A DNA stretch of 64,000 bases from Saccharibacillus soli (GCA_002189105.1 NIOB01000004.1:1-64000), one strand, 5' to 3'. Counted from the stretch's first letter, positions 1-7,932 are shown. Notes: generated by a model not told the origin, from the sequence alone. Made by a program: numbers and translations.

Positions 1-191
1 CCAGGAGCATCGCTGGGTAGCTACGTGCGGACGGGATAAACGCTGAAAGCATCTAAGCGTGAAGCCCCCCTCAAGATGAGATTTCCCACTTTTGGTAAGA
101 CCCCTTGTAGACGACGAGGTTGATAGGCTAGAGGTGGACGCGCAGCAATGTGTGGAGCTGACTAGTACTAATCGGTCGAGGGCTTATCCTT
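1..191 (+). rRNA. 23S ribosomal RNA, 3' end (partial)
   Basis: The first ~190 bases match the conserved 3' end of bacterial 23S rRNA: the GAAAGCATCTAAG stretch near base 44, the TGTAGACGACGAGG stretch near 106 and the terminal ACTAGTACTAATCGGTCGAG block around 160-180. The gene runs off the left edge. The 3' end was set near 191 by analogy with the Bacillus mature end and is accurate only to a few bases. No 5S-like sequence follows before the first tRNA. Confidence 0.93.
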
Positions 192-313
192 TAGACTTTC
201 CTAGAAAGTCACTTCGATGACGCGAAGAAATCGTTTCGGATCCAGTTTTCAAGGGGCAACACCCTTGTATCGTAGTTGATCTTTCAACTACTTAGCGCAA
301 AAGCGCTCATTGT

Positions 314-389
314 TCCCTGATAGCTCAGTTGGTAGAGCACTCGACTGTTAATCGAGTTGTCACAGGTTCGAGTCCTGTTCGGGGAGCCA
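314..389 (+). tRNA. tRNA-Asn (GTT)
   Basis: A cloverleaf folds with acceptor stem TCCCTGA/TCGGGGA, anticodon loop with GTT at 347-349, a normal TTCGA T-loop and an encoded CCA at 387-389. It is the first tRNA after 23S, as in Bacillus trn clusters. Confidence 0.97.
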
Positions 390-392
390 TAT

Positions 393-483
393 GGAGAGGT
401 GTCCGAGTGGCCGAAGGAGCACGATTGGAAATCGTGTAGGCGTCTAAAGCGTCTCGAGGGTTCGAATCCCTCTCTCTCCGCCA
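393..483 (+). tRNA. tRNA-Ser (GGA)
   Basis: A class II tRNA with a long variable arm. The acceptor GGAGAGG pairs with TCTCTCC, the anticodon is GGA, and CCA is encoded at 481-483. It starts 3 bases after tRNA-Asn. Confidence 0.97.
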
Positions 484-501
484 TAGTAATTTTGGAATCA
501 A

Positions 502-573
502 GGCCCGTTGGTCAAGGGGTTAAGACACCTCCCTTTCACGGAGGTAACAGGGGTTCGAATCCCCTACGGGTCA
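502..573 (+). tRNA. tRNA-Glu (TTC)
   Basis: The acceptor GGCCCGT pairs with ACGGGTC and the anticodon loop CTTTCAC gives TTC. The 3' end stops at the discriminator A with no encoded CCA, so CCA must be added after transcription. A 7-bp hairpin (TTCTCTT/AAGAGAA) follows directly, without a T tract. Confidence 0.95.
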
Positions 574-610
574 TTCTCTTCTTTGAAAGAGAAGAGTCAT
601 GAAAAAACAT

Positions 611-639
611 TTGACATAAGGCTGCTAACCTGATATAAT
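611..639 (+). promoter_or_regulatory. sigma-A promoter inside the tRNA cluster
   Basis: TTGACA at 611-616 and TATAAT at 634-639 are separated by 17 bases: both boxes are full consensus. It sits between tRNA-Glu and tRNA-Val, so the last 13 tRNAs can be transcribed independently of the rRNA operon. Confidence 0.85.
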
Positions 640-657
640 AGTAAGCGTATGTGAGAT

Positions 658-733
658 GGAGGCTTAGCTCAGCTGGGAGAGCATCTGCCTTACAAGCAGA
701 GGGTCGGGGGTTCGATCCCCTCAGCCTCCACCA
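658..733 (+). tRNA. tRNA-Val (TAC)
   Basis: The acceptor GGAGGCT pairs with AGCCTCC. The anticodon is TAC and CCA is encoded at 731-733. This is the first tRNA downstream of the internal promoter. Confidence 0.97.
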
Positions 734-751
734 TATTGATTTACACTCTGA

Positions 752-825
<74 letters not shown>

Positions 826-844
826 TTGCTTCATCTTTTGGCCT

Positions 845-921
845 GGAACTGTGGTGTAGAGGCCTAACATGCCTGCCTGTCACGCAGGAGACCGCGGGTT
901 CGAATCCCGTCAGTTCCGCCA
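845..921 (+). tRNA. tRNA-Asp (GTC)
   Basis: The acceptor GGAACTG pairs with CAGTTCC. The anticodon is GTC, the discriminator is G and CCA is encoded at 919-921. Confidence 0.97.
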
Positions 922-972
922 TTTTTATTCTTCTGCAAGTGCTCGAAATCGGGCTGGTAGGAAAAACTGCTT

Positions 973-1048
973 GGCTCGGTAGCTCAGTTGGTAGAGCAAA
1001 GGACTGAAAATCCTTGTGTCGGCGGTTCGATTCCGTCCCGAGCCACCA
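973..1048 (+). tRNA. tRNA-Phe (GAA)
   Basis: The acceptor GGCTCGG pairs with CCGAGCC. The anticodon loop CTGAAAA gives GAA, and CCA is encoded at 1046-1048. Confidence 0.97.
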
Positions 1049-1082
1049 TGTAAAACTTCATATTTTCACACTCATTAAATAA

Positions 1083-1158
<76 letters not shown>

Positions 1159-1170
1159 TTTCTTGAATGT

Positions 1171-1255
1171 GGAGGCTTAGCGAAGTGGCCAAACGCAGCA
1201 GACTGTAAATCTGTTCTCTCTGAGTTCGGTGGTTCGAATCCATCAGCCTCCACCA
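1171..1255 (+). tRNA. tRNA-Tyr (GTA)
   Basis: A class II tRNA with an extended variable arm. The acceptor GGAGGCT pairs with AGCCTCC, the anticodon is GTA and CCA is encoded at 1253-1255. Confidence 0.97.
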
Positions 1256-1260
1256 GTTAT

Positions 1261-1334
1261 AGGGGCATAGTTTAAAGGTAGAACAGCGGTCTCCAAAACC
1301 GTTAGTGTGGGTTCAATTCCTGCTGCCCCTGCCA
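1261..1334 (+). tRNA. tRNA-Trp (CCA)
   Basis: The acceptor AGGGGCA pairs with TGCCCCT. The anticodon loop CTCCAAA gives CCA, the discriminator is G and a 3' CCA is encoded. This is the tRNA that the trpS T-box leader at 38147 would sense. Confidence 0.97.
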
Positions 1335-1374
1335 TAGAAAATCATATTTAACCCAAAGATTCATCTTGTAATTT

Positions 1375-1448
1375 GGCGGTCGTGGCGAAGGGGTTAACGC
1401 ATCGGACTGTGACTCCGACATTCGCGGGTTCAATTCCCGTCGATCGCC
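1375..1448 (+). tRNA. tRNA-His (GTG)
   Basis: The anticodon is GTG. An extra G (-1) at 1375 faces discriminator C at 1448, which is the known identity signature of tRNA-His. No CCA is encoded. Confidence 0.96.
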
Positions 1449-1456
1449 CTTTATTT

Positions 1457-1531
1457 TGGGGGTTAGCCAAGCGGTAAGGCAACGGACTTTGACTCCGTCA
1501 CGCATAGGTTCAAATCCTATACCCCCAGCCA
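1457..1531 (+). tRNA. tRNA-Gln (TTG)
   Basis: The acceptor TGGGGGT pairs with ACCCCCA. The anticodon is TTG and CCA is encoded at 1529-1531. Confidence 0.97.
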
Positions 1532-1551
1532 TCTTAATTTAAAAGATTTAA

Positions 1552-1626
1552 GCGGACGTGGCTCAGCGGTAGAGCATCGCCTTGCCAAGGCGAGGGTCGC
1601 GGGTTCGATTCCCGTCGTCCGCTCCA
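1552..1626 (+). tRNA. tRNA-Gly (GCC)
   Basis: The acceptor GCGGACG pairs with CGTCCGC. The anticodon is GCC, the discriminator is T and CCA is encoded. Confidence 0.97.
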
Positions 1627-1636
1627 TTTTTATTTC

Positions 1637-1710
1637 GGCGCCATAGCCAAGTGGTAAGGCACAGCTCTGCAAAAGCTCTACCCCCAGTTCGAATCTGGGT
1701 GGCGCCTCCA
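1637..1710 (+). tRNA. tRNA-Cys (GCA)
   Basis: The acceptor GGCGCCA pairs with TGGCGCC. The anticodon is GCA, the discriminator is T and CCA is encoded. Confidence 0.97.
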
Positions 1711-1739
1711 GTTTATTTTCTTTACTTAATGTAATATTT

Positions 1740-1816
1740 GCGCCCTTAGCTCAGCTGGATAGAGCGTTTGACTACGAATCAAAAGGCCAGGAGTTCGAAT
1801 CTCTTAGGGCGCGCCA
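1740..1816 (+). tRNA. tRNA-Arg (ACG)
   Basis: The acceptor GCGCCCT pairs with AGGGCGC. The anticodon is ACG (A34 is normally edited to inosine in bacteria) and CCA is encoded. Confidence 0.97.
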
Positions 1817-1838
1817 TTTTATTTTTTTATTTGTATAT

Positions 1839-1919
1839 GCCGGTGTGGCGGAATGGCAGACGCGCTCGACTCAAAATCGAGTGGGGAGACCCGTGAAGGT
1901 TCGAGTCCTTTCACCGGTA
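1839..1919 (+). tRNA. tRNA-Leu (CAA)
   Basis: A class II tRNA. The acceptor GCCGGTG pairs with CACCGGT, and the anticodon stem CTCGA/TCGAG encloses a loop with CAA. No CCA is encoded. It is the last tRNA of the cluster. Confidence 0.96.
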
Positions 1920-1935
1920 TACATGAGAACACAGG

Positions 1936-1966
1936 AGAGACTGGATAATATCCGGTCTCTTTTTTT
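1936..1966 (+). terminator. tRNA operon terminator 1
   Basis: An 11-bp stem (1936-1946 with 1950-1960), 3-base loop and T7 tract lie 17 bases after tRNA-Leu. Confidence 0.9.
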
Positions 1967-1979
1967 GTGAATGAATCCG

Positions 1980-2008
1980 AAGAACCCAGGCAACTTGGGT
2001 TCTTTTTT
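1980..2008 (+). terminator. tRNA operon terminator 2
   Basis: A stem AGAACCCA/TGGGTTCT followed by a T tract forms a second, back-up terminator in the gap between the tRNA block and the convergent araC-type gene. Confidence 0.75.
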
Positions 2009-2053
2009 ATTTTGTCGATTCTTGAGATTCCTGTCCTCGAATGAGGATAGACC

Positions 2054-2950
2054 TTAACGGGTACTGTTGCGATAAGCACTGGGGGAGACACCCGTGGCTT
2101 TCTTGAAGGTGCGAGAAAAGTGAGCGGGGTCCATGCCGATCTGATCGGCGATAGCAGTGATACCCGTATCTGTAGAGGTGAGGAGTCTGCGTGCGCGTTC
2201 AATGCGTTTGCGCTGCACATAACTCATCGGCGTGACGCCCATCTGTTTTTTAAAATACGGAATAAAATAGTTGGGGTGCAGGTGAAGCAGTTCCGCCAGC
2301 GTTTCGACTTCAAGGGAATCGTGCAGCCGATCATCAATATACTCCAGAACCTGTGCCAGCTTGCCACGCTCACTGCCCTGCATGAAGCGATCCATGACGC
2401 CATGATCGCCCCCGCGTTCCAGACAATAAGCGAGGAGTTGCAGCAGACAGGCCTTCACACGCAGTGCAGAAAAAGGACCAGGACGTTCTGATTGCTGGAT
2501 TAACTCCCGAAACAGCCCTTCGATCTGTTCAGAGTCGGTTACATCGGCAATATGAAAGGCAGATCCAGCTTGAAACAGCGGCCATTCGCCGATCCGCGCA
2601 TCGAAATGACAGAAGTAGCGGGAATATGGGTGCTCGGGTGGAGTGAAACGGGTCTGAACTGCCCCAGCCGGCATAATAAATAATTGTTCCGCTCTCGGTT
2701 CATATCGAACGCCATCTAATGTTACCGCACCTTCACCTTCCGTTACATAATACAGACGATTAAACGACGGTTTCTCCTCTGGAGAATTCCAGCCAAAATA
2801 GCCCGCGCGATAAAAGGCATGGGAAACATGAACGGTCAGATTCTCCAATAAACGATCGGCTGTTTCTGCACGAAAAGTTGGTCCGGACGTTGAGTTGGGT
2901 TTGATCGGATAATCTTTGATGAGTGCTCGATCGGAGGAAGATTTGCGCAT
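2054..2950 (-). CDS. AraC family transcriptional regulator
   Basis: A 298-aa protein with an N-terminal cupin-type effector domain (about residues 20-180, with beta-rich stretches such as RLYYVTEGEGAV) and a C-terminal AraC DNA-binding domain (about 195-298). The latter shows two helix-turn-helix units, ETLAELLHLHPNYF and ITAIADQIGMDPAHFSRTFK, and the family ending GVSPSAYR. It is divergent from the oxidoreductase/isomerase cluster that begins at 3136, 185 bases away. This is the usual layout for a local activator, so I infer that it controls those genes in response to a sugar-like effector. The effector cannot be read from the sequence. Confidence 0.9.
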   Translation of the reverse strand: MRKSSSDRALIKDYPIKPNSTSGPTFRAETADRLLENLTVHVSHAFYRAGYFGWNSPEEKPSFNRLYYVTEGEGAVTLDGVRYEPRAEQLFIMPAGAVQTRFTPPEHPYSRYFCHFDARIGEWPLFQAGSAFHIADVTDSEQIEGLFRELIQQSERPGPFSALRVKACLLQLLAYCLERGGDHGVMDRFMQGSERGKLAQVLEYIDDRLHDSLEVETLAELLHLHPNYFIPYFKKQMGVTPMSYVQRKRIERARRLLTSTDTGITAIADQIGMDPAHFSRTFKKATGVSPSAYRNSTR

Positions 2951-3135
2951 GATGCACCCCTTTTTATCAAATTAGCGTTATCCGAAGTATACACCATTTG
3001 TCCAAAACCCCTTAGTTTTAGTCAAAAAGTTCTTAATCATATTCATGTTCTTCCAGCAGCGCTTGGGTTATTCTCAACGTGTACGCAATCCGAGTTCAAC
3101 TCGTAGGTGATGGAGGGATGAAGGTGGAGGGCACT

Positions 3136-4311
3136 ATGGGCAAAAAGGTAAGGTTTGGCGTGATTGGCATTGGGAACATGGGAAGCGCTCATGCCAAAAG
3201 TCTGATCGAACGAATTGAAGGAGCTGTACTGACAGCGGTATGCGATCTACGGCAGGAACGATTGGATTGGGCAAACAAGCAGCTTCCTGAAAACGTGAAA
3301 TCCTATATCGACCCGCAGCAGTTGATGGCTTCAGGAGAAGTGGACGCCGTCCTGATTGCGACGCCGCATTACGACCATCCGACGCTCGCTGTGGAAGCGT
3401 TTCAATATGGACTGCATGTGCTGATCGAAAAGCCTGCTGGCGTCTATACGAAGGCAGTTCGTCAGATGAATGAGGCGGCTGCTCAGGCAGCGGAGTCTGG
3501 TCTTGTATTTGGTATTATGTACAACCAGCGTACCAACCCTCTGTATATCAAGCTGCGCGATCTGATTCAATCAGGTGAGCTGGGGGAGATTCGCCGAACG
3601 AATTGGATTATCACCAACTGGTATCGTTCGCAAAGTTACTACGACTCCGGTGGTTGGCGGGCAACTTGGAAGGGGGAAGGCGGCGGAGTGCTGCTGAACC
3701 AGGACCCGCACCAACTCGATCTGTGGCAGTGGACGACAGGAATGATGCCCAAGCGGATACGGGCATTTTGCAGCTTCGGGAAGACGCGCAGCATCGAAGT
3801 GGAGGATGACGTGACCGCCTATGTTGAATATGAAAATGGCGCAACGGGGCTGTTTGTGACGACTGTAGGCGAGGCACCTGGCACCAACCGATTTGAGATC
3901 TCAGGCGATAACGGCAAGATCGTGGTCGAAGACGATAAGCTGACCTTTTGGAGACTGCGTACACCGGAGCCGGAGTTCAATGCAACTTATAAGGGCGGAT
4001 TCGGACAGCCGGAGTGTTGGAAATGTGAAATCCCTGTTGAAGGCGGAAGCGGCGCTCAACATGAGGGGATTTTGCGGAACTTCACGAACGCGATTCTGTA
4101 TCGGGAACCGCTCATTGCACCAGGCGAGGAGGGCATCCATGGGCTGACGCTGTCCAATGCCATGCACCTTTCAAGTTGGACGGACGATTGGGTAGAGCTG
4201 CCGATCGATGAGGAGCTGTATCTGGAGAAGTTGAACGAACGCATTGAACAATCTACCTTTGTCAAAAAGACAGGAATTGAAGCCACGCTCAACGTATCAG
4301 GAACGCATTAA
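3136..4311 (+). CDS. Gfo/Idh/MocA family NAD(P)-dependent oxidoreductase (1)
   Basis: A 391-aa protein. The N-terminal Rossmann fold (1-~130) has the dinucleotide motif GVIGIGNMGSAH and the family EKP motif (LIEKPAGV) with its catalytic Lys. The C-terminal alpha/beta domain contains GGGVLLNQDPHQLDLWQW, where the His is the usual catalytic residue. Family members oxidise or reduce hydroxyls of sugars, inositols and glycosides. I chose the ATG at 3136 because AAGGTGGAGG lies 5 bases upstream and the protein then begins just before the Rossmann fold; in-frame starts at 3079 (GTG) and 3118 have poorer spacing. It is the first gene of a likely operon with the isomerase at 4340. Confidence 0.88.
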   Translation: MGKKVRFGVIGIGNMGSAHAKSLIERIEGAVLTAVCDLRQERLDWANKQLPENVKSYIDPQQLMASGEVDAVLIATPHYDHPTLAVEAFQYGLHVLIEKPAGVYTKAVRQMNEAAAQAAESGLVFGIMYNQRTNPLYIKLRDLIQSGELGEIRRTNWIITNWYRSQSYYDSGGWRATWKGEGGGVLLNQDPHQLDLWQWTTGMMPKRIRAFCSFGKTRSIEVEDDVTAYVEYENGATGLFVTTVGEAPGTNRFEISGDNGKIVVEDDKLTFWRLRTPEPEFNATYKGGFGQPECWKCEIPVEGGSGAQHEGILRNFTNAILYREPLIAPGEEGIHGLTLSNAMHLSSWTDDWVELPIDEELYLEKLNERIEQSTFVKKTGIEATLNVSGTH

Positions 4312-4339
4312 CGGCAATCACAGAAAGGATGGAAGACGC

Positions 4340-5122
4340 ATGAAAAGATCCACGATTGCGGCGCAGATGTATACCTTTCGGGAGCAAGCGCAGACGGAAG
4401 AAGGACTGGCTTCGACTTTTGCAAAGTTGAAAGACATGGGTTATGACGCGGTTCAGGTATCCGGCATTGGTCCCATCGATCCACGCAAAGTCAAAGAACT
4501 GGCCATTCGTCATGATCTGACGATCTGTGCGACGCACATTCCCTATGATCGACTGACGCAGGAATTGGACGCTGTAGCGGAGCAGCACAAGCTGTGGGAA
4601 TGTTCGTATGTGGGACTTGGGATGGCGCCTGATCCTTACCGGAAGAGTGCGGAAGGTTGGCGAACGTTCGCCCGGGAAGCTTCAGAAATCGGACGGCGGC
4701 TGAAGCAGGACCATGGCTTGCAGTTTATTTATCATAATCATCACTTTGAGTTTGAAAAATTTGATGGGAAAACAGCGATGCAAATTCTGCTGGAGGAAAG
4801 TGACCCGAAAACGTTTGGCTTTGAGCTGGATATGTATTGGGTGCAAGCTGGCGGTGGTGATCCGACAGACTGGGCACATCAGGTGGAAGGGCGGATGCAG
4901 GTTGTCCATCTGAAGGACATGGAGATTGTAGACGGCCAAGCGGTCTTTGCAGAAGTGGGACATGGCAATATGAACTATCCGGCGATCATTGAGGCTTGCC
5001 GCGAAACGGGCGTGGAATGGTACGTAGTGGAACAGGATGTCTGCCGCCGCGATCCGTTTGAAAGTGCCAAGATGAGCCTGGATTATCTACATGGGCTGCT
5101 TCAGCGCGAGAAGACATTATAG
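4340..5122 (+). CDS. sugar phosphate isomerase/epimerase-like TIM barrel protein (1)
   Basis: A 260-aa protein of the AP-endonuclease-2/xylose-isomerase-like TIM-barrel superfamily. Probable metal and substrate ligands are seen at the ends of strands: YHNHHFEFEKF, FELDMYW, VVHLKDME and the C-terminal VVEQD. The ATG at 4340 follows AAAGGATGG; the longer frame from 4244 overlaps the preceding gene and was rejected. It lies 28 bases after oxidoreductase 1. Such proteins work with Gfo/Idh/MocA enzymes as isomerases, epimerases or lyases acting on the oxidised (keto) sugar. That role here is inferred from context, and the substrate is unknown. Confidence 0.87.
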   Translation: MKRSTIAAQMYTFREQAQTEEGLASTFAKLKDMGYDAVQVSGIGPIDPRKVKELAIRHDLTICATHIPYDRLTQELDAVAEQHKLWECSYVGLGMAPDPYRKSAEGWRTFAREASEIGRRLKQDHGLQFIYHNHHFEFEKFDGKTAMQILLEESDPKTFGFELDMYWVQAGGGDPTDWAHQVEGRMQVVHLKDMEIVDGQAVFAEVGHGNMNYPAIIEACRETGVEWYVVEQDVCRRDPFESAKMSLDYLHGLLQREKTL

Positions 5123-5180
5123 GAAGTGGAAACGCAGATTGCTTCGGACGAACACGAATAGTGGGAGGATGAATGTAGGC

Positions 5181-6302
5181 ATGAGTCGAGCAGACGGAAT
5201 GAATTACGCACCCAAGCATGAAGTGAAGCCGGTTGTGGAAAAGGGTGAATTTGTATTTGCGGCAGCGGCGTTGGATCATGGGCATATCTATGGGATGTGC
5301 AATGGCCTGGTGGAAGCGGGAGGTACCCTCAAATGGGTCTACGACCCTGATCCAGCGAAGGTAGAGACATTCGTCGGTATGTTTCCCGGCGTAAACACCG
5401 CCGAGTCTCTGGAAGAGGTTCTGGCCGATCCGGAAGTTCGGCTGGTGGCGTCAGCGGCGATTCCGGCCAAACGAGGGCCGCTGGGCGTGCAGGTGATGGA
5501 GAGCGGCAAGGACTATTTTACGGACAAGGCGCCGTTCACCTCTCTGGGGCAGCTGGAGGCGGCAGAGGCCTGTGCGGCGAGAACGGGCCGCAAGTATATG
5601 GTCTATTACAGCGAGCGGCTGCATGTCGAGAGCGCGGTATACGCGGATGAGCTGATCCGCGCGGGCAAGATTGGGCGGGTGGTGCAGGTGATGGGCACCG
5701 GCCCGCACCGACTGAACGCTGCCGGGCGGCCGGACTGGTTCTTCCGCCGCGAGGACTACGGCGGCATCCTCTGCGACATCGGCAGCCACCAGATCGAGCA
5801 GTTCCTGCATTATGCAGGCTGCAAGAGCGCTACGGTGCTGCACAGCAAAGTGGGCAATTATCACAGCCCGGAATATCCCGAATTGGAAGATTTCGGCGAC
5901 GCGACGCTTGTCGGCGATAATGGAGCGACGCAGTACTTCCGCGTCGATTGGCTGACGCCCAAGGGACTTGGCACCTGGGGCGACGGGCGAACCGTCATCT
6001 TGGGTACCGAAGGATACATCGAGCTGCGCAAATATACGGACGTGGGCAGGTCCGATTCGGGGAATCACGTCTTCTGGGTAGACGCCGAGGGTGAGCATTA
6101 TGAGCAAGTATCGGGCAAGGTGGGCTGTCCTTTCTTTGGACAGCTGATTCTGGATTGTCTGCATCGCACAGAGCATGCCATGACGCAGGAGCATGCTTTC
6201 CTGGCGGCTCGTCTCTGTCTGGAGGCGCAGGAGATGGCGATAAATCTCACCCCGGACACGCTGCGCAAACCGGCAGCACAGGTGCGGGGTGCCTCGAACT
6301 AA
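5181..6302 (+). CDS. atypical Gfo/Idh/MocA family oxidoreductase (2)
   Basis: A 373-aa protein recognised by its overall Gfo/Idh/MocA layout: an N-terminal nucleotide-binding region, a Lys-Pro-like motif, then a C-terminal domain with GGILCDIGSHQIEQFLHYAG containing the expected His. Two features are odd. The usual GxGxxG at the N terminus is replaced by AAAALDHGHIYGM, and the EKP motif reads TDKAPF, keeping the Lys but losing Glu. Cofactor binding may therefore differ. The start is uncertain: GGGAGG at 5163-5168 abuts an ATG at 5169 and is 12 bases from the ATG at 5181, which I chose. It follows the isomerase by 58 bases. Confidence 0.8.
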   Translation: MSRADGMNYAPKHEVKPVVEKGEFVFAAAALDHGHIYGMCNGLVEAGGTLKWVYDPDPAKVETFVGMFPGVNTAESLEEVLADPEVRLVASAAIPAKRGPLGVQVMESGKDYFTDKAPFTSLGQLEAAEACAARTGRKYMVYYSERLHVESAVYADELIRAGKIGRVVQVMGTGPHRLNAAGRPDWFFRREDYGGILCDIGSHQIEQFLHYAGCKSATVLHSKVGNYHSPEYPELEDFGDATLVGDNGATQYFRVDWLTPKGLGTWGDGRTVILGTEGYIELRKYTDVGRSDSGNHVFWVDAEGEHYEQVSGKVGCPFFGQLILDCLHRTEHAMTQEHAFLAARLCLEAQEMAINLTPDTLRKPAAQVRGASN

Positions 6303-6708
6303 GCCGCTGCGGTGCCGATGATCATTGTGGTCTGGGCTGTCTCTTTGACGTTACGCTACCGGGAAGCGGATGGTCGTTCGGGTCTCGGCAGTGGCTCAAG
6401 TGACGCGTAAACCACTGCGCTGCTTATGAGTATTCGGTCTGAGCGGTGTACCGTTGGCGTTACGTTATCGAGAGGCGAGCAGCCATTCGGATCTAGGCAG
6501 TGTGTCGTTAGCAGTAAGCGACTGTGTTACCAGTGGCCCTTCAGTTCCCGTCAGCGTGCAGCGTCCCTTTAGCTATCAACGTACGGCTGGAGCGCATCCA
6601 GCGGCGCTGTGGTCTTCAAGACAGGCGTATCACCGGATTATTCAGAGTCAACCTTCTTATAGAATCGCAATCGAAGGTTGATTCGTTAGAGATGGAAGGT
6701 GCAGGATT
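6303..6708 (+). repeat. 406-base intergenic stretch with a diverged ~75-base direct repeat
   Basis: There is no convincing gene here. Two related copies, about 6329-6400 and 6437-6512 (offset ~108), share a 47-base core (6347-6393 and 6456-6502) with 13-14 differences. In one frame both read LRYREA...S.LGS, and most differences inside those conserved residues fall at third codon positions. The first copy can be part of a 30-codon frame starting at ATG 6318 and ending at TAA 6408-6410. No good ribosome site is visible. It may be a decayed duplicated coding segment. Confidence 0.5.
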
Positions 6709-7791
6709 ATGGACAACAGGCATCATCAAGAAGATCCGGCTGTCAACAATCGGCTGGGGGCGGCGATTATCGGCTGCGGTACGATCTTCCCGCAGCATGC
6801 CGTTCCGCTAATGAACATGGAAGAAGTGGAGCTGCTTCTGGTGGTGGACAGCGACTTGTCACGGGCACAAGAAGCAGCGGAGCGACTGGGCTGTGAGGCG
6901 GTGGACGATTACAAAGTGATCCTGAATCGGCCGGATATTCAGGTCGTCCATCTCTGCACTCCGCATCATCGACATGCGGATCTTGCAGAGGAACTGCTGG
7001 CAGCGGGCAAGCATGTCTTGACGGAAAAGCCCATCGCACATACGCTGCAAGCTGCGGATCAGCTCAGAGCTGCGGCAGAGCTGGCTTGGAAGCAGAGCGG
7101 CGCACAGCTGGGGGTGACTTTTCAGAATCGCTATAACGAAAGTTCCCGCGTCATTCAAGACATGGTGACGTCGGGCCGTCTGGGAAGGCTGCTCTGTCTC
7201 AAGGGAGCCGTCTCCTGGTCACGGTCGCCGGAATATTATACGACAAACCCGTGGCGTGGACATTGGGAGACAGAAGGGGGAGGTCTGCTTATCAATCAGA
7301 CCATCCATACTCTGGATCTGCTTCAATGGTTCGCAGGGGGGGAAGTTCAGCGAATTGCAGGCAGCGTGACTACCGATACATTGAGTGATGTGATTGAGGT
7401 AGAGGATACGGCTCACGCGTGCATCGATTTCGATAACGGGGTCCGCGCTTTATTTTACGGCACCAACGCATATCTGACGAATAGTCCGGTAGAGCTGGAG
7501 CTGGTCTTTGAACAAGGCATACTGCTTCAGCGCCGGGAATGTGTGTATCTGCTTCAAGACGGTCAGGAAACGGAACTGAGTCGTCCGGCGCAGGCGGCAA
7601 CAGGAGCCAAATCCTATTGGGGCGTCAGTCACGGGCTGCTGATCCAGGACTTCTACCGTCATGTGCGAGAAGGGCGCAGATTCTGGCTGGATGCTCAGGA
7701 GGGAAGTCGGGCTTTACAACTGGTGAAAGGCATTTATGCCGCTTCGCGCGATGCCAAGGGAGTCGTACCACCTGAAAGAGTTCATCGCTAA
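6709..7791 (+). CDS. Gfo/Idh/MocA family NAD(P)-dependent oxidoreductase (3)
   Basis: A 360-aa protein. Rossmann motif AIIGCGTIFPQHA (residues ~18-30), then VHLCTPHHRHADLA, the EKP motif VLTEKPIAHT with catalytic Lys, and in the C-terminal domain GGGLLINQTIHTLDLLQWF with the catalytic-type His. The ATG at 6709 is preceded by GGAAGGTG. It is separated from oxidoreductase 2 by 406 bases containing a repeat, so it may have its own promoter, but it ends at a strong terminator (7821) and belongs to the same sugar cluster. The exact substrate cannot be deduced. Confidence 0.88.
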   Translation: MDNRHHQEDPAVNNRLGAAIIGCGTIFPQHAVPLMNMEEVELLLVVDSDLSRAQEAAERLGCEAVDDYKVILNRPDIQVVHLCTPHHRHADLAEELLAAGKHVLTEKPIAHTLQAADQLRAAAELAWKQSGAQLGVTFQNRYNESSRVIQDMVTSGRLGRLLCLKGAVSWSRSPEYYTTNPWRGHWETEGGGLLINQTIHTLDLLQWFAGGEVQRIAGSVTTDTLSDVIEVEDTAHACIDFDNGVRALFYGTNAYLTNSPVELELVFEQGILLQRRECVYLLQDGQETELSRPAQAATGAKSYWGVSHGLLIQDFYRHVREGRRFWLDAQEGSRALQLVKGIYAASRDAKGVVPPERVHR

Positions 7792-7820
7792 GAAGATCGA
7801 TATTTAAGCATGTTATATTT

Positions 7821-7870
7821 AAAAAGCAGGAATCCCCGTAGAAGTTCGGAGCGGGATTCCTGCTTTTTTT
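7821..7870 (+). terminator. terminator of the first sugar cluster
   Basis: A perfect long stem AAAGCAGGAATCCC/GGGATTCCTGCTTT with a T7 tract lies just after oxidoreductase 3. The A tract at its left side lets it also act on the minus strand. Confidence 0.9.
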
Positions 7871-7932
7871 GAATTTTTTACGATCTTGTGGCCCACTGCG
7901 GCTGGAGGAAAGGTTTAACAAAAGAGAAGCAT

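Noticed and set aside
5451-6194. 247-codon minus-strand frame opposite oxidoreductase 2
   Set aside because: Antisense shadow of a gene with family motifs; Arg/His-rich translation without a domain.
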